From: Massilia oculi
GTDB lineage: Bacteria > Pseudomonadota > Gammaproteobacteria > Burkholderiales > Burkholderiaceae_D
NCBI RefSeq assembly: GCF_003143515.1
Contig: NZ_CP029343.1
Span: 3,534,001-3,598,000, forward strand
Length of the DNA stretch: 64,000 nucleotides
Direction: 5' to 3'
Numbering within the stretch: the first letter of the stretch is position 1; every line of letters starts with the position of its first letter. The position numbers were made by a program, and so were the translations under genes. Below the pieces are notes generated by a model. The model saw only the letters and a program-made list of their open reading frames with translations. It did not search any database and was not told the origin of the DNA. This document shows, one piece after another, positions 55,087 through 63,623 of the stretch.

Positions 55087-58000
55087 GCTGGGGATTCGTC
55101 GAAAACGTCGTCAAATGCCCCATCGCCCAAGACGCCGATGATGGCCTCCAGGTGCCCGAGGGCGAGGTCGAAGTCGAAGTCGGCGATCGCCGACTGGACC
55201 TGGGTCACACGGGTGGCGGCCGGATGCGCCGCCAGCGCCGCGGCCAGGCTGGCCATGGCGCCGTCGTTCAGGGCGCCGCGGCGCAGCGCCTCGAGCAGCA
55301 CGCCGCCGGCGCGCCGCGCGCGCGCCAGGTCGACCGTGCTGCCTTGCGCCACGGGCGCCGGCGCCGTCGCCACGGCGCGCAGCGCCTCGAGCGCGGCGTC
55401 CAGCGCATTGTTCGCCACCACCAGCGTGTTGGCCACCTGGCGCGCATCGGTCGGCACCGCATTGGTAGCGTGCTCCAGCGCGGCCAGGGCATCGGCCAGC
55501 AGTTCGAGACCGACGTTGGCGGCCGCGCCGCGCACCTTGTGCGCAAGGATGCGCAGCTGCTGGTGCTCGCCGCCGGCCGCGTGCAGGCGCAGCGCCTGGC
55601 CCAGGTCGGCGTACTGGCGGGCGAAGTGATCGAGCGCCTCGGCATAGGCGTCCTCGCGGTTGCTCCAGCGATGCAGGCCGGCGCGCCGGTTCAGCACTTC
55701 GCGCGGCGCATTGGCCACGCCAAGCGCATCCGGTTCGCTGGCCGACAGGCCGAGCACGCGCGCGATCTCGTGCGACAGCGCGAACCAGTCCACCGGCTTG
55801 CTGGCGAAACCGTCCATGCCGGCGTCGATGCTGGCCTGGCGGTGTTCGGCCAGCACGCTGGCGGTCATCGCGATCACCGGCAGGCGCTTGCGCCCTTCAC
55901 GCGCCTCGTGTTCGCGAATCGCGCGGGTGGCGGCCAGGCCATCCATGGTCGGCATCTGGAAGTCCATCAGCGCCAGGTCGAATTCGCCGCTGGCGCTCAG
56001 CGCGACCACGGCGGCGCCATCACGCACCGCGGTCATGGTGTGGCCGCGGCGGGTCATCAGGAGCTGCATCAGTTCCAGGTTCTGCGGCACGTCGTCGGCC
56101 ACCAGCACGCGCAGCGGCGGCAGCACGGCGGCGCTGCGCACGCGCGGCGCCTGTTGCGCAAAGCGCGCCAGCACCAGCGGCACCCGCACGTGGAAGGTGG
56201 TGCCGTGTCCGAGCTCGCTCTCGGCCCAGATCCGGCCGCCCATCAGCTCGACCAGCTGCTTGCTGATCGTGGTGCCCAGGCCGGTGCCGCCGAAGCGGCG
56301 CGTCATCGAGGCGTCGGCCTGGGTGAACGGGTCGAAGATGGCGGACAGGCGCTCGGGCGCGATGCCGATGCCGGTGTCGATCACGGCGATGCACAACTGG
56401 TCGCCTTCGGCGCCGACCTTGAGCGTCACGCTGCCCTTGGCGGTGAACTTGATCGCGTTGTCCAGCAGATTGGTCAGCACCTGGCGCATGCGCAGCTCGT
56501 CGCCGCGCAGGCCCGTCGGCAGCGCCGGATCGTACTGGATGTCCAGGTGCAGGCCCTTGGCGCGCGCGTTCGCGGCCAGGGTCGAGGACAGTTCGTCGAT
56601 CAGGGACAGCAGGTTGTAGTCGTTCTGCTCCAGCTCCACCGCGCCTTTTTCGAGCTTGGCGGTGTCGAGGATCTCGTTGAGCAGGCGCAGCAGGGCGCGG
56701 CCGGCGCTGCGGATGGTGTCCAGGTGGCGCCGCTGCTCGACGTCCAGGTCGCCGTCCAGCAGCACGTCGGTGAAGCCCAGGATCGAATTCATCGGGGTGC
56801 GGATCTCGTGGCTCATATTGGCCACGAAGGTCGCTCGCGCGGCGGCCGCCTGCTCGGCGGTTTCCTTGGCGGCGCGCAGCGCTTCTTCCATCTGGCGGCG
56901 CTCGGTGATGTCGAGGATGACGCCGTCCAGCCACTGCACGTCGCCGGACTCGTTGCGCACCGCGGTGCCGTTTTCCCACAGCCAGCGCACGCCGCCGTCG
57001 GCATGCAGCAGGCGGTATTCCACCAGGTAGGGGCGCTCTTCGCGCAGCGCGGCGCCGGTCGCCTTCGCCACCCGGATGCGGTCTTCGGCATGGATCAGGG
57101 CGCCGAACACGCGGCGCGGCGGCTCGCCCAGGAAATCGGCGGCCGGGTAGCCGGTAACGCGCTCCACGGCCTCGCTGACGAACACCATCGGCCAGTCGCC
57201 ATCGAGCTTGCTGCGGTAGGAGATGCCGGGGATGTTGCCGATCAGGGAACGGAACTGTTGCTCGCTGGCCGTGAGCGCCTGTTCCATCGCGCGTCGCTCG
57301 CTGATGTCGGTGACGAAGCAGACGAACAGGTCCTGGTCGCCCAGCCTGGCGTGTCCCATCGCGCCGCGTACCGGCACCAGGCTGCCGTCCTTGCGCAAGC
57401 CGAAGGTCTCGGTGCTGGTGTTGACGCCTTCGAGGTTGCCCCGGGACAGCACGTACAGCAGGCCGCGTTCGGACTTGCGGTCTTTTTCGTCCAGCAGCAG
57501 GCTGATGTTGCGGCCGACGATCTCGTCGCGCCGCCAGCCGAAGATGCGCTCGGCCGAGGCGTTGAATTCGGTGACGATGCCGTCGCGTCCGACGGTGATC
57601 ACGCCGTCGACGGTGGTGGTGAGCAGCGCGCGCATCCAGGCTTCGCTGCGCTCCAGGCCGAGGTACATTTCGCGGTAGCGCAGCAGGCCGTTGGCGGCGA
57701 CCACGCACAGCGACAGCGCCACCGTGATGACCGTGATCGACAGCGCCAGGAAATCGCTGTTCGAACCGTTCAGGCCCAGCGGATCGACCTCGCCGGCGAA
57801 GCGCGCGGCCGCCATCCCGGTGTAGTGCATGCCGGCGATGGCGCAGCCCATCACCACCGCCGCGATCAGCAGGCGGCGCGAATCGGTCATCGACTTGTAG
57901 CGCGACAGGCCATGGCGCACGCCCAGGGCCAGCGTGGCCAGCACCACGGCGACCACGATCGACAGCGCGAACATGGCCGGATCATAATAAAGGTCGAGAC

Positions 58001-58430
58001 GCATGCGCATGCCGGCCATGCCGGTGTAGTGCATGGCGCCGATGCCCGCCCCGACCAGCACCCCGCCCACCAGCAGATGCGCCAGGCGCAGCTTGGGGCG
58101 CGAAATCAGGTTGAGCGCGACCAGGGACGCGCCGATGCTCGGCAGGGCCGACAGCAGCGTGATGCCGTGGTCATAATGGACCGGCGTGCACAGGTTGAAA
58201 GCGAGCATGCCGATGAAGTGCATCGACCACACGCCGGCGCCCAGCGCCAGGCTACCGGTGCCGAGCACGATGGCGCGGTGCGCGGGGTTGGCGCTGGCGC
58301 GGCCCGTGATTTGCAGGCTCATCCAGGAAGAAAAGATCGCTACCAGCACCGACAGCACGACCAGGCGTGGCTCGTAGACGCCATAGGTCAGCATGGATGG
58401 GTCGGCAGGGGCGTTAAATAGTTGCAACAT
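55083..58430 (-). CDS. MHYT-PAS-PAS hybrid sensor kinase with receiver and HPt domains
   Basis: This 1115-residue membrane kinase starts with an MHYT sensor of seven helices (about 20-250) with motifs MHFI (70-73), MHYT (133-136) and MHYT (201-204), a type proposed to bind copper and sense diatomic gases. Two PAS domains (about 265-385, 392-512) follow, then HisKA with His541, an ATPase domain (about 630-750, DTGIGI), a receiver (about 772-885, Asp823) and an HPt-like domain with His964 (LAHKVRG). The final 90 residues are Ala-rich without a known fold. It forms a phosphorelay and is coupled by ATGA to the HD-GYP gene. The last HPt histidine can pass phosphate to Asp57 of that regulator. Confidence 0.93.
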   Translation of the reverse strand: MLQLFNAPADPSMLTYGVYEPRLVVLSVLVAIFSSWMSLQITGRASANPAHRAIVLGTGSLALGAGVWSMHFIGMLAFNLCTPVHYDHGITLLSALPSIGASLVALNLISRPKLRLAHLLVGGVLVGAGIGAMHYTGMAGMRMRLDLYYDPAMFALSIVVAVVLATLALGVRHGLSRYKSMTDSRRLLIAAVVMGCAIAGMHYTGMAAARFAGEVDPLGLNGSNSDFLALSITVITVALSLCVVAANGLLRYREMYLGLERSEAWMRALLTTTVDGVITVGRDGIVTEFNASAERIFGWRRDEIVGRNISLLLDEKDRKSERGLLYVLSRGNLEGVNTSTETFGLRKDGSLVPVRGAMGHARLGDQDLFVCFVTDISERRAMEQALTASEQQFRSLIGNIPGISYRSKLDGDWPMVFVSEAVERVTGYPAADFLGEPPRRVFGALIHAEDRIRVAKATGAALREERPYLVEYRLLHADGGVRWLWENGTAVRNESGDVQWLDGVILDITERRQMEEALRAAKETAEQAAAARATFVANMSHEIRTPMNSILGFTDVLLDGDLDVEQRRHLDTIRSAGRALLRLLNEILDTAKLEKGAVELEQNDYNLLSLIDELSSTLAANARAKGLHLDIQYDPALPTGLRGDELRMRQVLTNLLDNAIKFTAKGSVTLKVGAEGDQLCIAVIDTGIGIAPERLSAIFDPFTQADASMTRRFGGTGLGTTISKQLVELMGGRIWAESELGHGTTFHVRVPLVLARFAQQAPRVRSAAVLPPLRVLVADDVPQNLELMQLLMTRRGHTMTAVRDGAAVVALSASGEFDLALMDFQMPTMDGLAATRAIREHEAREGRKRLPVIAMTASVLAEHRQASIDAGMDGFASKPVDWFALSHEIARVLGLSASEPDALGVANAPREVLNRRAGLHRWSNREDAYAEALDHFARQYADLGQALRLHAAGGEHQQLRILAHKVRGAAANVGLELLADALAALEHATNAVPTDARQVANTLVVANNALDAALEALRAVATAPAPVAQGSTVDLARARRAGGVLLEALRRGALNDGAMASLAAALAAHPAATRVTQVQSAIADFDFDLALGHLEAIIGVLGDGAFDDVFDESPA

Positions 58431-58570
58431 GAATTCGCAGTCAGGACAACGGAGTTTTATCCTTGGGACATGACCGCGAAGTATGACATCTTCCCGTGGG
58501 GAAATACAGCGATTACTGGATTTACTGGATTTTTAGCGAACTTATGTAGCTTCCAAGCGACCTTTTTGGT

Positions 58571-58598
58571 GCGGGCGTGGTTTCGTAACCACGCCCGC
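58571..58598. repeat. 12-bp perfect inverted repeat after the TPR glycosyltransferase gene
   Basis: Arms GCGGGCGTGGTT and AACCACGCCCGC surround TCGT. It lies 9 bases past the TPR gene stop on the minus strand. No T-run follows on that strand, so it is a strong hairpin of uncertain use; it may stabilise the 3' end or terminate with help. Confidence 0.75.
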
Positions 58599-58606
58599 TA
58601 ACATAA

Positions 58607-60760
58607 TCAAGCCGATTGATGTGGTGCGTCGACAGGGGCCGCCGGCAGCGTCCCCTCGAAGCTGGCTGGCGGCAGGCCCTGGCACCAACGGCGCCACATC
58701 TGGCGCAGCGCATGGTCGACGCCGTCGGTAATCCGGGTCATGGTGTCGGACGTGGGCAGCGCATAACGTTCGCGCAGCGTGGCGCGCACTGCCGCCAGCG
58801 CCGGCAGGTCGCCGCAGATGGCCAGGCCCCTGGCGACGAAATCGTCGACGCTGTGCGCGACGAAATGGTGCAGCCCGCAATGCTCGAGGAAGCAGGCGGT
58901 TTGCCGCCCGGTCACGGTACCTGCGTCCAGCGTCAGGGTCGGGACGCCCATCCAGCCGGCATGCATGGTCGTGGTGCCGCCCGGATAGGGGAAGGTGTCG
59001 AGGCACAGGTCGACCTGCTGGTGCAGCTTCAGGTAATCGTGCAGTACGATGCGGCCATGGAAGTCGACCCGGTGCGCGGCAATGCCTTCGTGCTCCAGCC
59101 AGGCGCGCACTTCCGCATGATCGTGCCGTTCCGGCATGCCGCCCACCAGCAGCCGCGCATCGGGCAACGCGCGCATCAGCAGCCCCCAGGCCCGGATCAC
59201 TTCGCCGTTGAACTTGCTGAGGCGATTGAAGCTGCCGAACGTGACGTAGCCGTTGGCCAGGGCGGGCAGCGGGCCGACGTCGGGCGCGCTGGTCACCGGC
59301 TCGAAGGGGAGCGACAGCGGCAACTGCACCAGTTTCTCCGTGAACAGGTGGTCGTACTGTCCGTGCGGCAGGAATTTGCGGTCGGCCAGGTAGTAATCCA
59401 TCGCCGCCAGGCCGGTGGTGCCGGGATAGCCGATCCAGGACGCCTGCACCGGCGCCAGCCGGCGCGCGAACGCGGGCAGCCGGTTGAAGGCGGAGTGGCC
59501 CGACAGGTCGATCAGGATATCGATGCCGTCGGCGCGCACCAGCCGCTCCAGTTCGTCGTCGTCGAGCGCGGCGACGTCGCGCCAATGGGGCAGGTGGCCA
59601 CGCAGGCGCTCGGTGACCGCGTCATGCAGGGTATGGTTGTAGTAGGCATGCAGCGCCAGCCCGGGGCGCTGCCCGAGGCGCTCGAAGACCGGTTCGATGA
59701 AGGACGCGACCGCGTGGTTGCGCAGGTCGCCCGACACGAAGCCGATGCGCAGGCGCCGCTCCGGCTCCGGCGTGTTGTCCAGGGGAGCGGGGGGCGCGGT
59801 CCTCTGTTCGATCAGGCTGCCGTACGCCCGATGCTCGGCGAACAGCGCGCCCGGCGTGAGTCCGGGCATTTCGCTCAGGCAGAACAGCATATTGCTGTGG
59901 GCATCGGTGTTTTCCGGGGTCCGCGCCAATAAGTCGCGATAGACGGCCACTGCCTCGGCCGGCCGGCCCCGGTTCTGCAGGATCAGCGCCTGCGTGATGG
60001 CTGCATTGTCATGATGCGGGTCGAGCGCCAGCGCCGCGTCGATGCTGGCCTGCGCCTCGGACAGCCGTCCACGCTCTGCCAGGGTCATGGCCAGGTGGTT
60101 GTGGGCGTCCGCGTTCTCGTGCCGCAGCGCGAGGGCGCGCCGCAGCACGTTCTCCGATTCTTCCAGCCGGTTGGCGCGCATCAGGAGCATGCCCAGGTTG
60201 CTGAGCGTCTCGGCATCGTCGGGGTCGAACCTGGCCGACATCGCCATGGCATTCAGGGCCGCTTGCGCGTCGCCGCGCCGGTGGTAGACGCCACCCAATA
60301 ATTTCCAGCCGAAAGCGTGTTGGGGGAAGCGCTCGACCAGCGAACGCGCGGCGCTCTCCGCTTCCTCGCTGCGTCCCTGGGCGAACAGGGCGGCGGCGGC
60401 GTCGATCTCGGCGCTGTCGGGCGCGCCCGAGCTGGCCAGCTGCCGTTCGATCTCGTCGATCGTCGGGCCTCGCAGGCCGTGGGTCCGGCCGAGCTGGAGC
60501 AGATCCGTGGCGGCGGCGAACTGGCGCGTCTCGATCAGGGCGGCGAGATAGGACAGCCAATGGGCTTCCTGGCCGGGGTCGGCTTCCAGGGCGGCGGCGA
60601 AATGCGGCATCGCCGTCTCCGCATCCCCGGCGCGGCTGGCCAGCACACCCACGGCATGGTGGGCGCCGGCGTGGCCGGGTTGGAGCTCGAGTACGGCCCC
60701 GTACAGGGCGAGCGCCTGCTCGAGGTTGCCCGCCTCGGTTTCGTGGTGTGCGGCCTGCAT
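58607..60760 (-). CDS. TPR-containing SPINDLY/OGT-like (GT41) glycosyltransferase
   Basis: The 717-residue protein has tetratricopeptide repeats over about 1-290 (recurring A-x-L-x(4)-P-x(5)-A patterns such as NLGMLLMRANRLEESE and HNLAMTLAERGRLSEA) and a C-terminal GT41 domain. The domain shows RLRIGFVSGDLRNHAVASF, DILIDLSGHSAFNRLPAFA and APVQASWIGYPGTTGLAAMD, all family signatures of SPINDLY-type O-GlcNAc or O-fucose transferases. In bacteria such proteins often modify flagellin or adhesins. The start is the ATG at 60760; no start codon is available between it and the upstream in-frame TAG. No flagellin or adhesin gene lies nearby, so the target is unknown. Confidence 0.9.
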   Translation of the reverse strand: MQAAHHETEAGNLEQALALYGAVLELQPGHAGAHHAVGVLASRAGDAETAMPHFAAALEADPGQEAHWLSYLAALIETRQFAAATDLLQLGRTHGLRGPTIDEIERQLASSGAPDSAEIDAAAALFAQGRSEEAESAARSLVERFPQHAFGWKLLGGVYHRRGDAQAALNAMAMSARFDPDDAETLSNLGMLLMRANRLEESENVLRRALALRHENADAHNHLAMTLAERGRLSEAQASIDAALALDPHHDNAAITQALILQNRGRPAEAVAVYRDLLARTPENTDAHSNMLFCLSEMPGLTPGALFAEHRAYGSLIEQRTAPPAPLDNTPEPERRLRIGFVSGDLRNHAVASFIEPVFERLGQRPGLALHAYYNHTLHDAVTERLRGHLPHWRDVAALDDDELERLVRADGIDILIDLSGHSAFNRLPAFARRLAPVQASWIGYPGTTGLAAMDYYLADRKFLPHGQYDHLFTEKLVQLPLSLPFEPVTSAPDVGPLPALANGYVTFGSFNRLSKFNGEVIRAWGLLMRALPDARLLVGGMPERHDHAEVRAWLEHEGIAAHRVDFHGRIVLHDYLKLHQQVDLCLDTFPYPGGTTTMHAGWMGVPTLTLDAGTVTGRQTACFLEHCGLHHFVAHSVDDFVARGLAICGDLPALAAVRATLRERYALPTSDTMTRITDGVDHALRQMWRRWCQGLPPASFEGTLPAAPVDAPHQSA

Positions 60761-61127
60761 GGCCTGGTCGACGATCTGGCGGACGTCGTCGCTGGGGGGA
60801 GCGTGCTCATGGCGCTACATTAGGGTATGAGGCGGGGGAGGGTCAAGGAGAGGCCATGGGGGCGGCATCCTTTCGACCCGACGCAGACCAGGTTGGACAG
60901 GGCATCAGGCCATGGACGGCGGCGCCGGTCGAGAGGGGGCGGCCAGGTCGCTGGGGGACATTCAGGCCAGGCTACCAGCATGGGGTGCCGAACTGGGATA
61001 CATCCTCACTTTTTCCACTTCGCGCATGCGATTCGGGTAAAGCGTGAGCGATCATGCGATCCAGATACCGTCCGGCCGCAGACTCGCCTATAGTGGATGC
61101 TGAACAAAATACACATCGATAACCGCA
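60761..61127. other. Intergenic region between the TPR glycosyltransferase and the NHL gene
   Basis: No gene is visible in these 367 bases between divergent genes. It holds a direct repeat CATGCGAT at 61025-61032 and 61053-61060 (approximate) and a -10-like TATAGT at 61089-61094 without a good -35. I cannot name a promoter with confidence. Confidence 0.45.
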
Positions 61128-63305
61128 ATGAAAAATCTTCGTGGTTCAAGAGGGCTTGGATTCTTCACACCGATTGTCACCGCCTTCGTTTTCACCCTGC
61201 TGTCCGCTTGCGGCAGTTCCAGCGACGCGCCTTCGACGGGAACGCCCCCGGTCAGCGAGCAACCGCCCCCGACAGTGCCGGTCATGCCAAAGCTGACGGT
61301 ACTCGCAGGAAATACTGGCGGCCCCGGCATCGATGATGGCGCCGCCGATGTTGCCAGGTTCCGCCTCCCGAGCGACGTGGCGATTGCCGGCGACGGCACC
61401 TTGTACATCGCCGACAGATACAGCCATACGATCCGCAAGATGTCCGATGGGCAAGTCAGCACGCTAGCCGGTGCGCCTGGCCTGAATGGGCATGCCGATG
61501 GCCGGGGAGCTGCGGCGCGCTTCGATTCGCCTGTCGCGCTTGCCGTCGATGCCGCACACAATGTCTACGTTGCCGATTCCGGCAATCACGTCATTCGCAA
61601 GATCGATCCTGGTGGGACAGTGACGACACTGGCCGGCGCTGTGCGCGCTTTCGGCAATGCGGATGGGCAAGGAAATGCAGCACGATTCTATCGACCCGTG
61701 GGCGTGGCCAGCGACCCCACTGGACACCTGTACGTCGTCGACCAGCAACTGGGCATTGTCGACACATTCAAGACGCTCCGGCGAATCACCCCGGCGGGGA
61801 CCGTCACGACAATCACGAGCAATGATCCCAGCTTCGTCGTCCAAAGTGATGGTGTCGCCGTGGACGGATCGGGCAACCTGTCCGTGATCGGCGTCGTCGG
61901 CAGCGATACCACGGAACTAAATACCGTGCCCGGGGCGCCCGCGTCGGCCATTACCATCCGGACCCCGAAACTCCTGAGGCTGTCGCCTGGCGGGGCGGTG
62001 GCGACCCTGGGCGTCGTGCCGCCGGAAGGGAGCTACGCGGGTGTCGCGATCGATCCCTCCGGGAACGTCTATTTTTCGGATCGCGGCTATCACAGGGTCT
62101 ACGCCTATTCGGCGGCGACGGGCCGGATCGACGTGTTCGCCGGATCGCCTGGACCGATGTTCATCGACACCCATGGCGGACTGATCGTCATGAGTCCGGG
62201 CAGCGCCGATGGCGTGGGCGTTGCGGCGCAATTCAATGGGCCGCAGGGGCTGGCTGCCGACGGCAGCGGCAACCTGTATATCGCGGACTATGGCAATTAC
62301 ACGATCAGGAAGGCCTCGCCCCAGGCCCAGGTCACTACCATCGCCGGCGCGGCGCGGCGCCAGGGCGCTACCGACGGGGCAGGGCCGGAGGCGACGCTTG
62401 GGGCACTCATGAGCGGTTCCACGACGGATGGCGCGGGCAATGTGTATGTCACCGACAGCTATGGGCATACCGTCCGTAAGATCACGCCTGGCGGGCTGGT
62501 CACCACGGTCGCAGGCAAGGCCGGAGAAAGCGGCAGCGCCGATGGCGTTGGCGCAGCCGCGCGGTTTTTCAGTCCTGCAGGCATCGTGGCTGATGCCGCC
62601 GGCAATATCTTCCTCACGGATACGTTCAACAAGCTGATCCGCAAGATCGCCATTAACGGCGAGGTGACCACCATCGCCGGCACGGTCGGCACTTTCGATC
62701 TGGTCGATGGCGTCGGAAGCAATGCGCACTTCATCAGCCCCACCGGCATCACAAGGGACAGCGCCGGCAACCTGTTCGTGACCGATGGTCCGACTATCCG
62801 CAAGATCACGCCGGCCGGCGCCGTATCGACGATCGCCGGCCGGCAGCTGCGTGAAGGGGACGGCTCCGCCGACCTCGATGGCGTCGGCGCGCAAGCGACC
62901 TTCAACAACCCGAATGCGATCGCCATCGATGGCGTCGGCAACCTGTACGTGGTCGATATCAGGAGCTATACGGTACGCAGGATCAGTCCGGGAGGCGAAG
63001 TGGTGACGATCGCCGGAAAGCAGTCGGAAGGCGGACTGGTCGACGGGCCGGGCCTGGCCGCACGTTTCATCTACCCGAGCGGCATCGCGATCGATGCGAA
63101 CGGCAACCTTTTTATCAGCGATAGCGGCAACACTGCCATCCGCAAGATCGCCAGGGATGGCGTCGTATCGACCGTGCTTGCCCTGCCCGCGCCGCAAAAT
63201 GAGTGGTCCCAGGAAAGCCTCCAGAGCATTACCTACCTAGGCGCGAACACCTTCTACCTTACACGTCCTGGGGCTGTGCTCAAGCTTGACCTGGGTACAC
63301 GCTAG
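61128..63305 (+). CDS. NHL-repeat lipoprotein
   Basis: The 725-residue precursor begins with a long signal (lipobox LSAC, Cys28) and a Pro/Thr-rich linker (about 30-55). The rest is built of about ten NHL-type beta-propeller blades with the pattern F-x-x-P-x-G-[IV]-A-x-D-x-x-G-N-[LI]-[YF]-[VI]-[AST]-D, for example FNGPQGLAADGSGNLYIAD, FFSPAGIVADAAGNIFLTD and FIYPSGIAIDANGNLFISD. Each blade ends IRKI or similar and a Val-x-Thr-[IL]-Ala-Gly unit with Asp-Gly. This suggests one or two propellers facing outward from the outer membrane or in the periplasm. NHL proteins bind partners or ligands; no enzymatic motif is visible. It has no close functional neighbour and sits next to an IS110 remnant. 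Confidence 0.88.
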   Translation: MKNLRGSRGLGFFTPIVTAFVFTLLSACGSSSDAPSTGTPPVSEQPPPTVPVMPKLTVLAGNTGGPGIDDGAADVARFRLPSDVAIAGDGTLYIADRYSHTIRKMSDGQVSTLAGAPGLNGHADGRGAAARFDSPVALAVDAAHNVYVADSGNHVIRKIDPGGTVTTLAGAVRAFGNADGQGNAARFYRPVGVASDPTGHLYVVDQQLGIVDTFKTLRRITPAGTVTTITSNDPSFVVQSDGVAVDGSGNLSVIGVVGSDTTELNTVPGAPASAITIRTPKLLRLSPGGAVATLGVVPPEGSYAGVAIDPSGNVYFSDRGYHRVYAYSAATGRIDVFAGSPGPMFIDTHGGLIVMSPGSADGVGVAAQFNGPQGLAADGSGNLYIADYGNYTIRKASPQAQVTTIAGAARRQGATDGAGPEATLGALMSGSTTDGAGNVYVTDSYGHTVRKITPGGLVTTVAGKAGESGSADGVGAAARFFSPAGIVADAAGNIFLTDTFNKLIRKIAINGEVTTIAGTVGTFDLVDGVGSNAHFISPTGITRDSAGNLFVTDGPTIRKITPAGAVSTIAGRQLREGDGSADLDGVGAQATFNNPNAIAIDGVGNLYVVDIRSYTVRRISPGGEVVTIAGKQSEGGLVDGPGLAARFIYPSGIAIDANGNLFISDSGNTAIRKIARDGVVSTVLALPAPQNEWSQESLQSITYLGANTFYLTRPGAVLKLDLGTR

Positions 63306-63483
63306 AGGAAGTACTGGCTATCCTGGTGTGCGGCTCTCGGTCACAAGAAATCTATGGTCCCCCTCCTTTTTGCAAGCTGATCTTGTGTGAGGCGAGGAGG
63401 GCTTGCATAAATCTATCCGGCGTCTGGTGGAGACAAGCTCCGCGCCACGATGAGAGTCGCGCCTGTCGTCCCTGAAAAGGCGC

Positions 63484-63508
63484 TCGGCTTGCTATAGCCG
63501 ATTTTTTT
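63484..63508 (+). terminator. Intrinsic terminator downstream of the NHL gene
   Basis: A 6-bp stem TCGGCT/AGCCGA with loop TGCTAT is followed by seven T residues. It lies about 180 bases after the NHL stop. The 63306-63483 stretch before it shows no gene. Confidence 0.7.
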
Positions 63509-63597
63509 GCCAGGGTATCCGGCAGGCCGGTGTGCCGTTCACGTCATCCAAATTCAGCAGTCGGAAAACCTGGAGGTGGTTGTTAAAGCAAGTCCAG

Positions 63598-63623
63598 GCT
63601 CCTTCATGTAGGCATGAAGGAGC
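63598..63623. repeat. 10-bp inverted repeat over the transposase stop codon
   Basis: Arms GCTCCTTCAT and ATGAAGGAGC enclose GTAGGC. The transposase stop (TGA, minus strand, 63604-63606) lies in the left arm. It may be a terminator or part of the element's end, but the T-run is weak. Confidence 0.55.

Noticed and set aside
52283..55123. Long minus-strand frame across two glycosyltransferases and the HD-GYP gene
   Set aside because: It runs antisense to the plus-strand glycosyltransferases and out of frame with the HD-GYP gene, and it has no family match.
55152..58421. Long open frame (about 1089 codons) on the plus strand over the MHYT kinase gene
   Set aside because: It is a GC-skew shadow of the coding strand. 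It encodes a His/Gln/Arg-rich sequence with no domain, and the opposite strand encodes clear kinase domains.
61060..61100. Firm promoter for the NHL gene
   Set aside because: TATAGT is present, but no -35 at a suitable distance, so I could not support a promoter feature.
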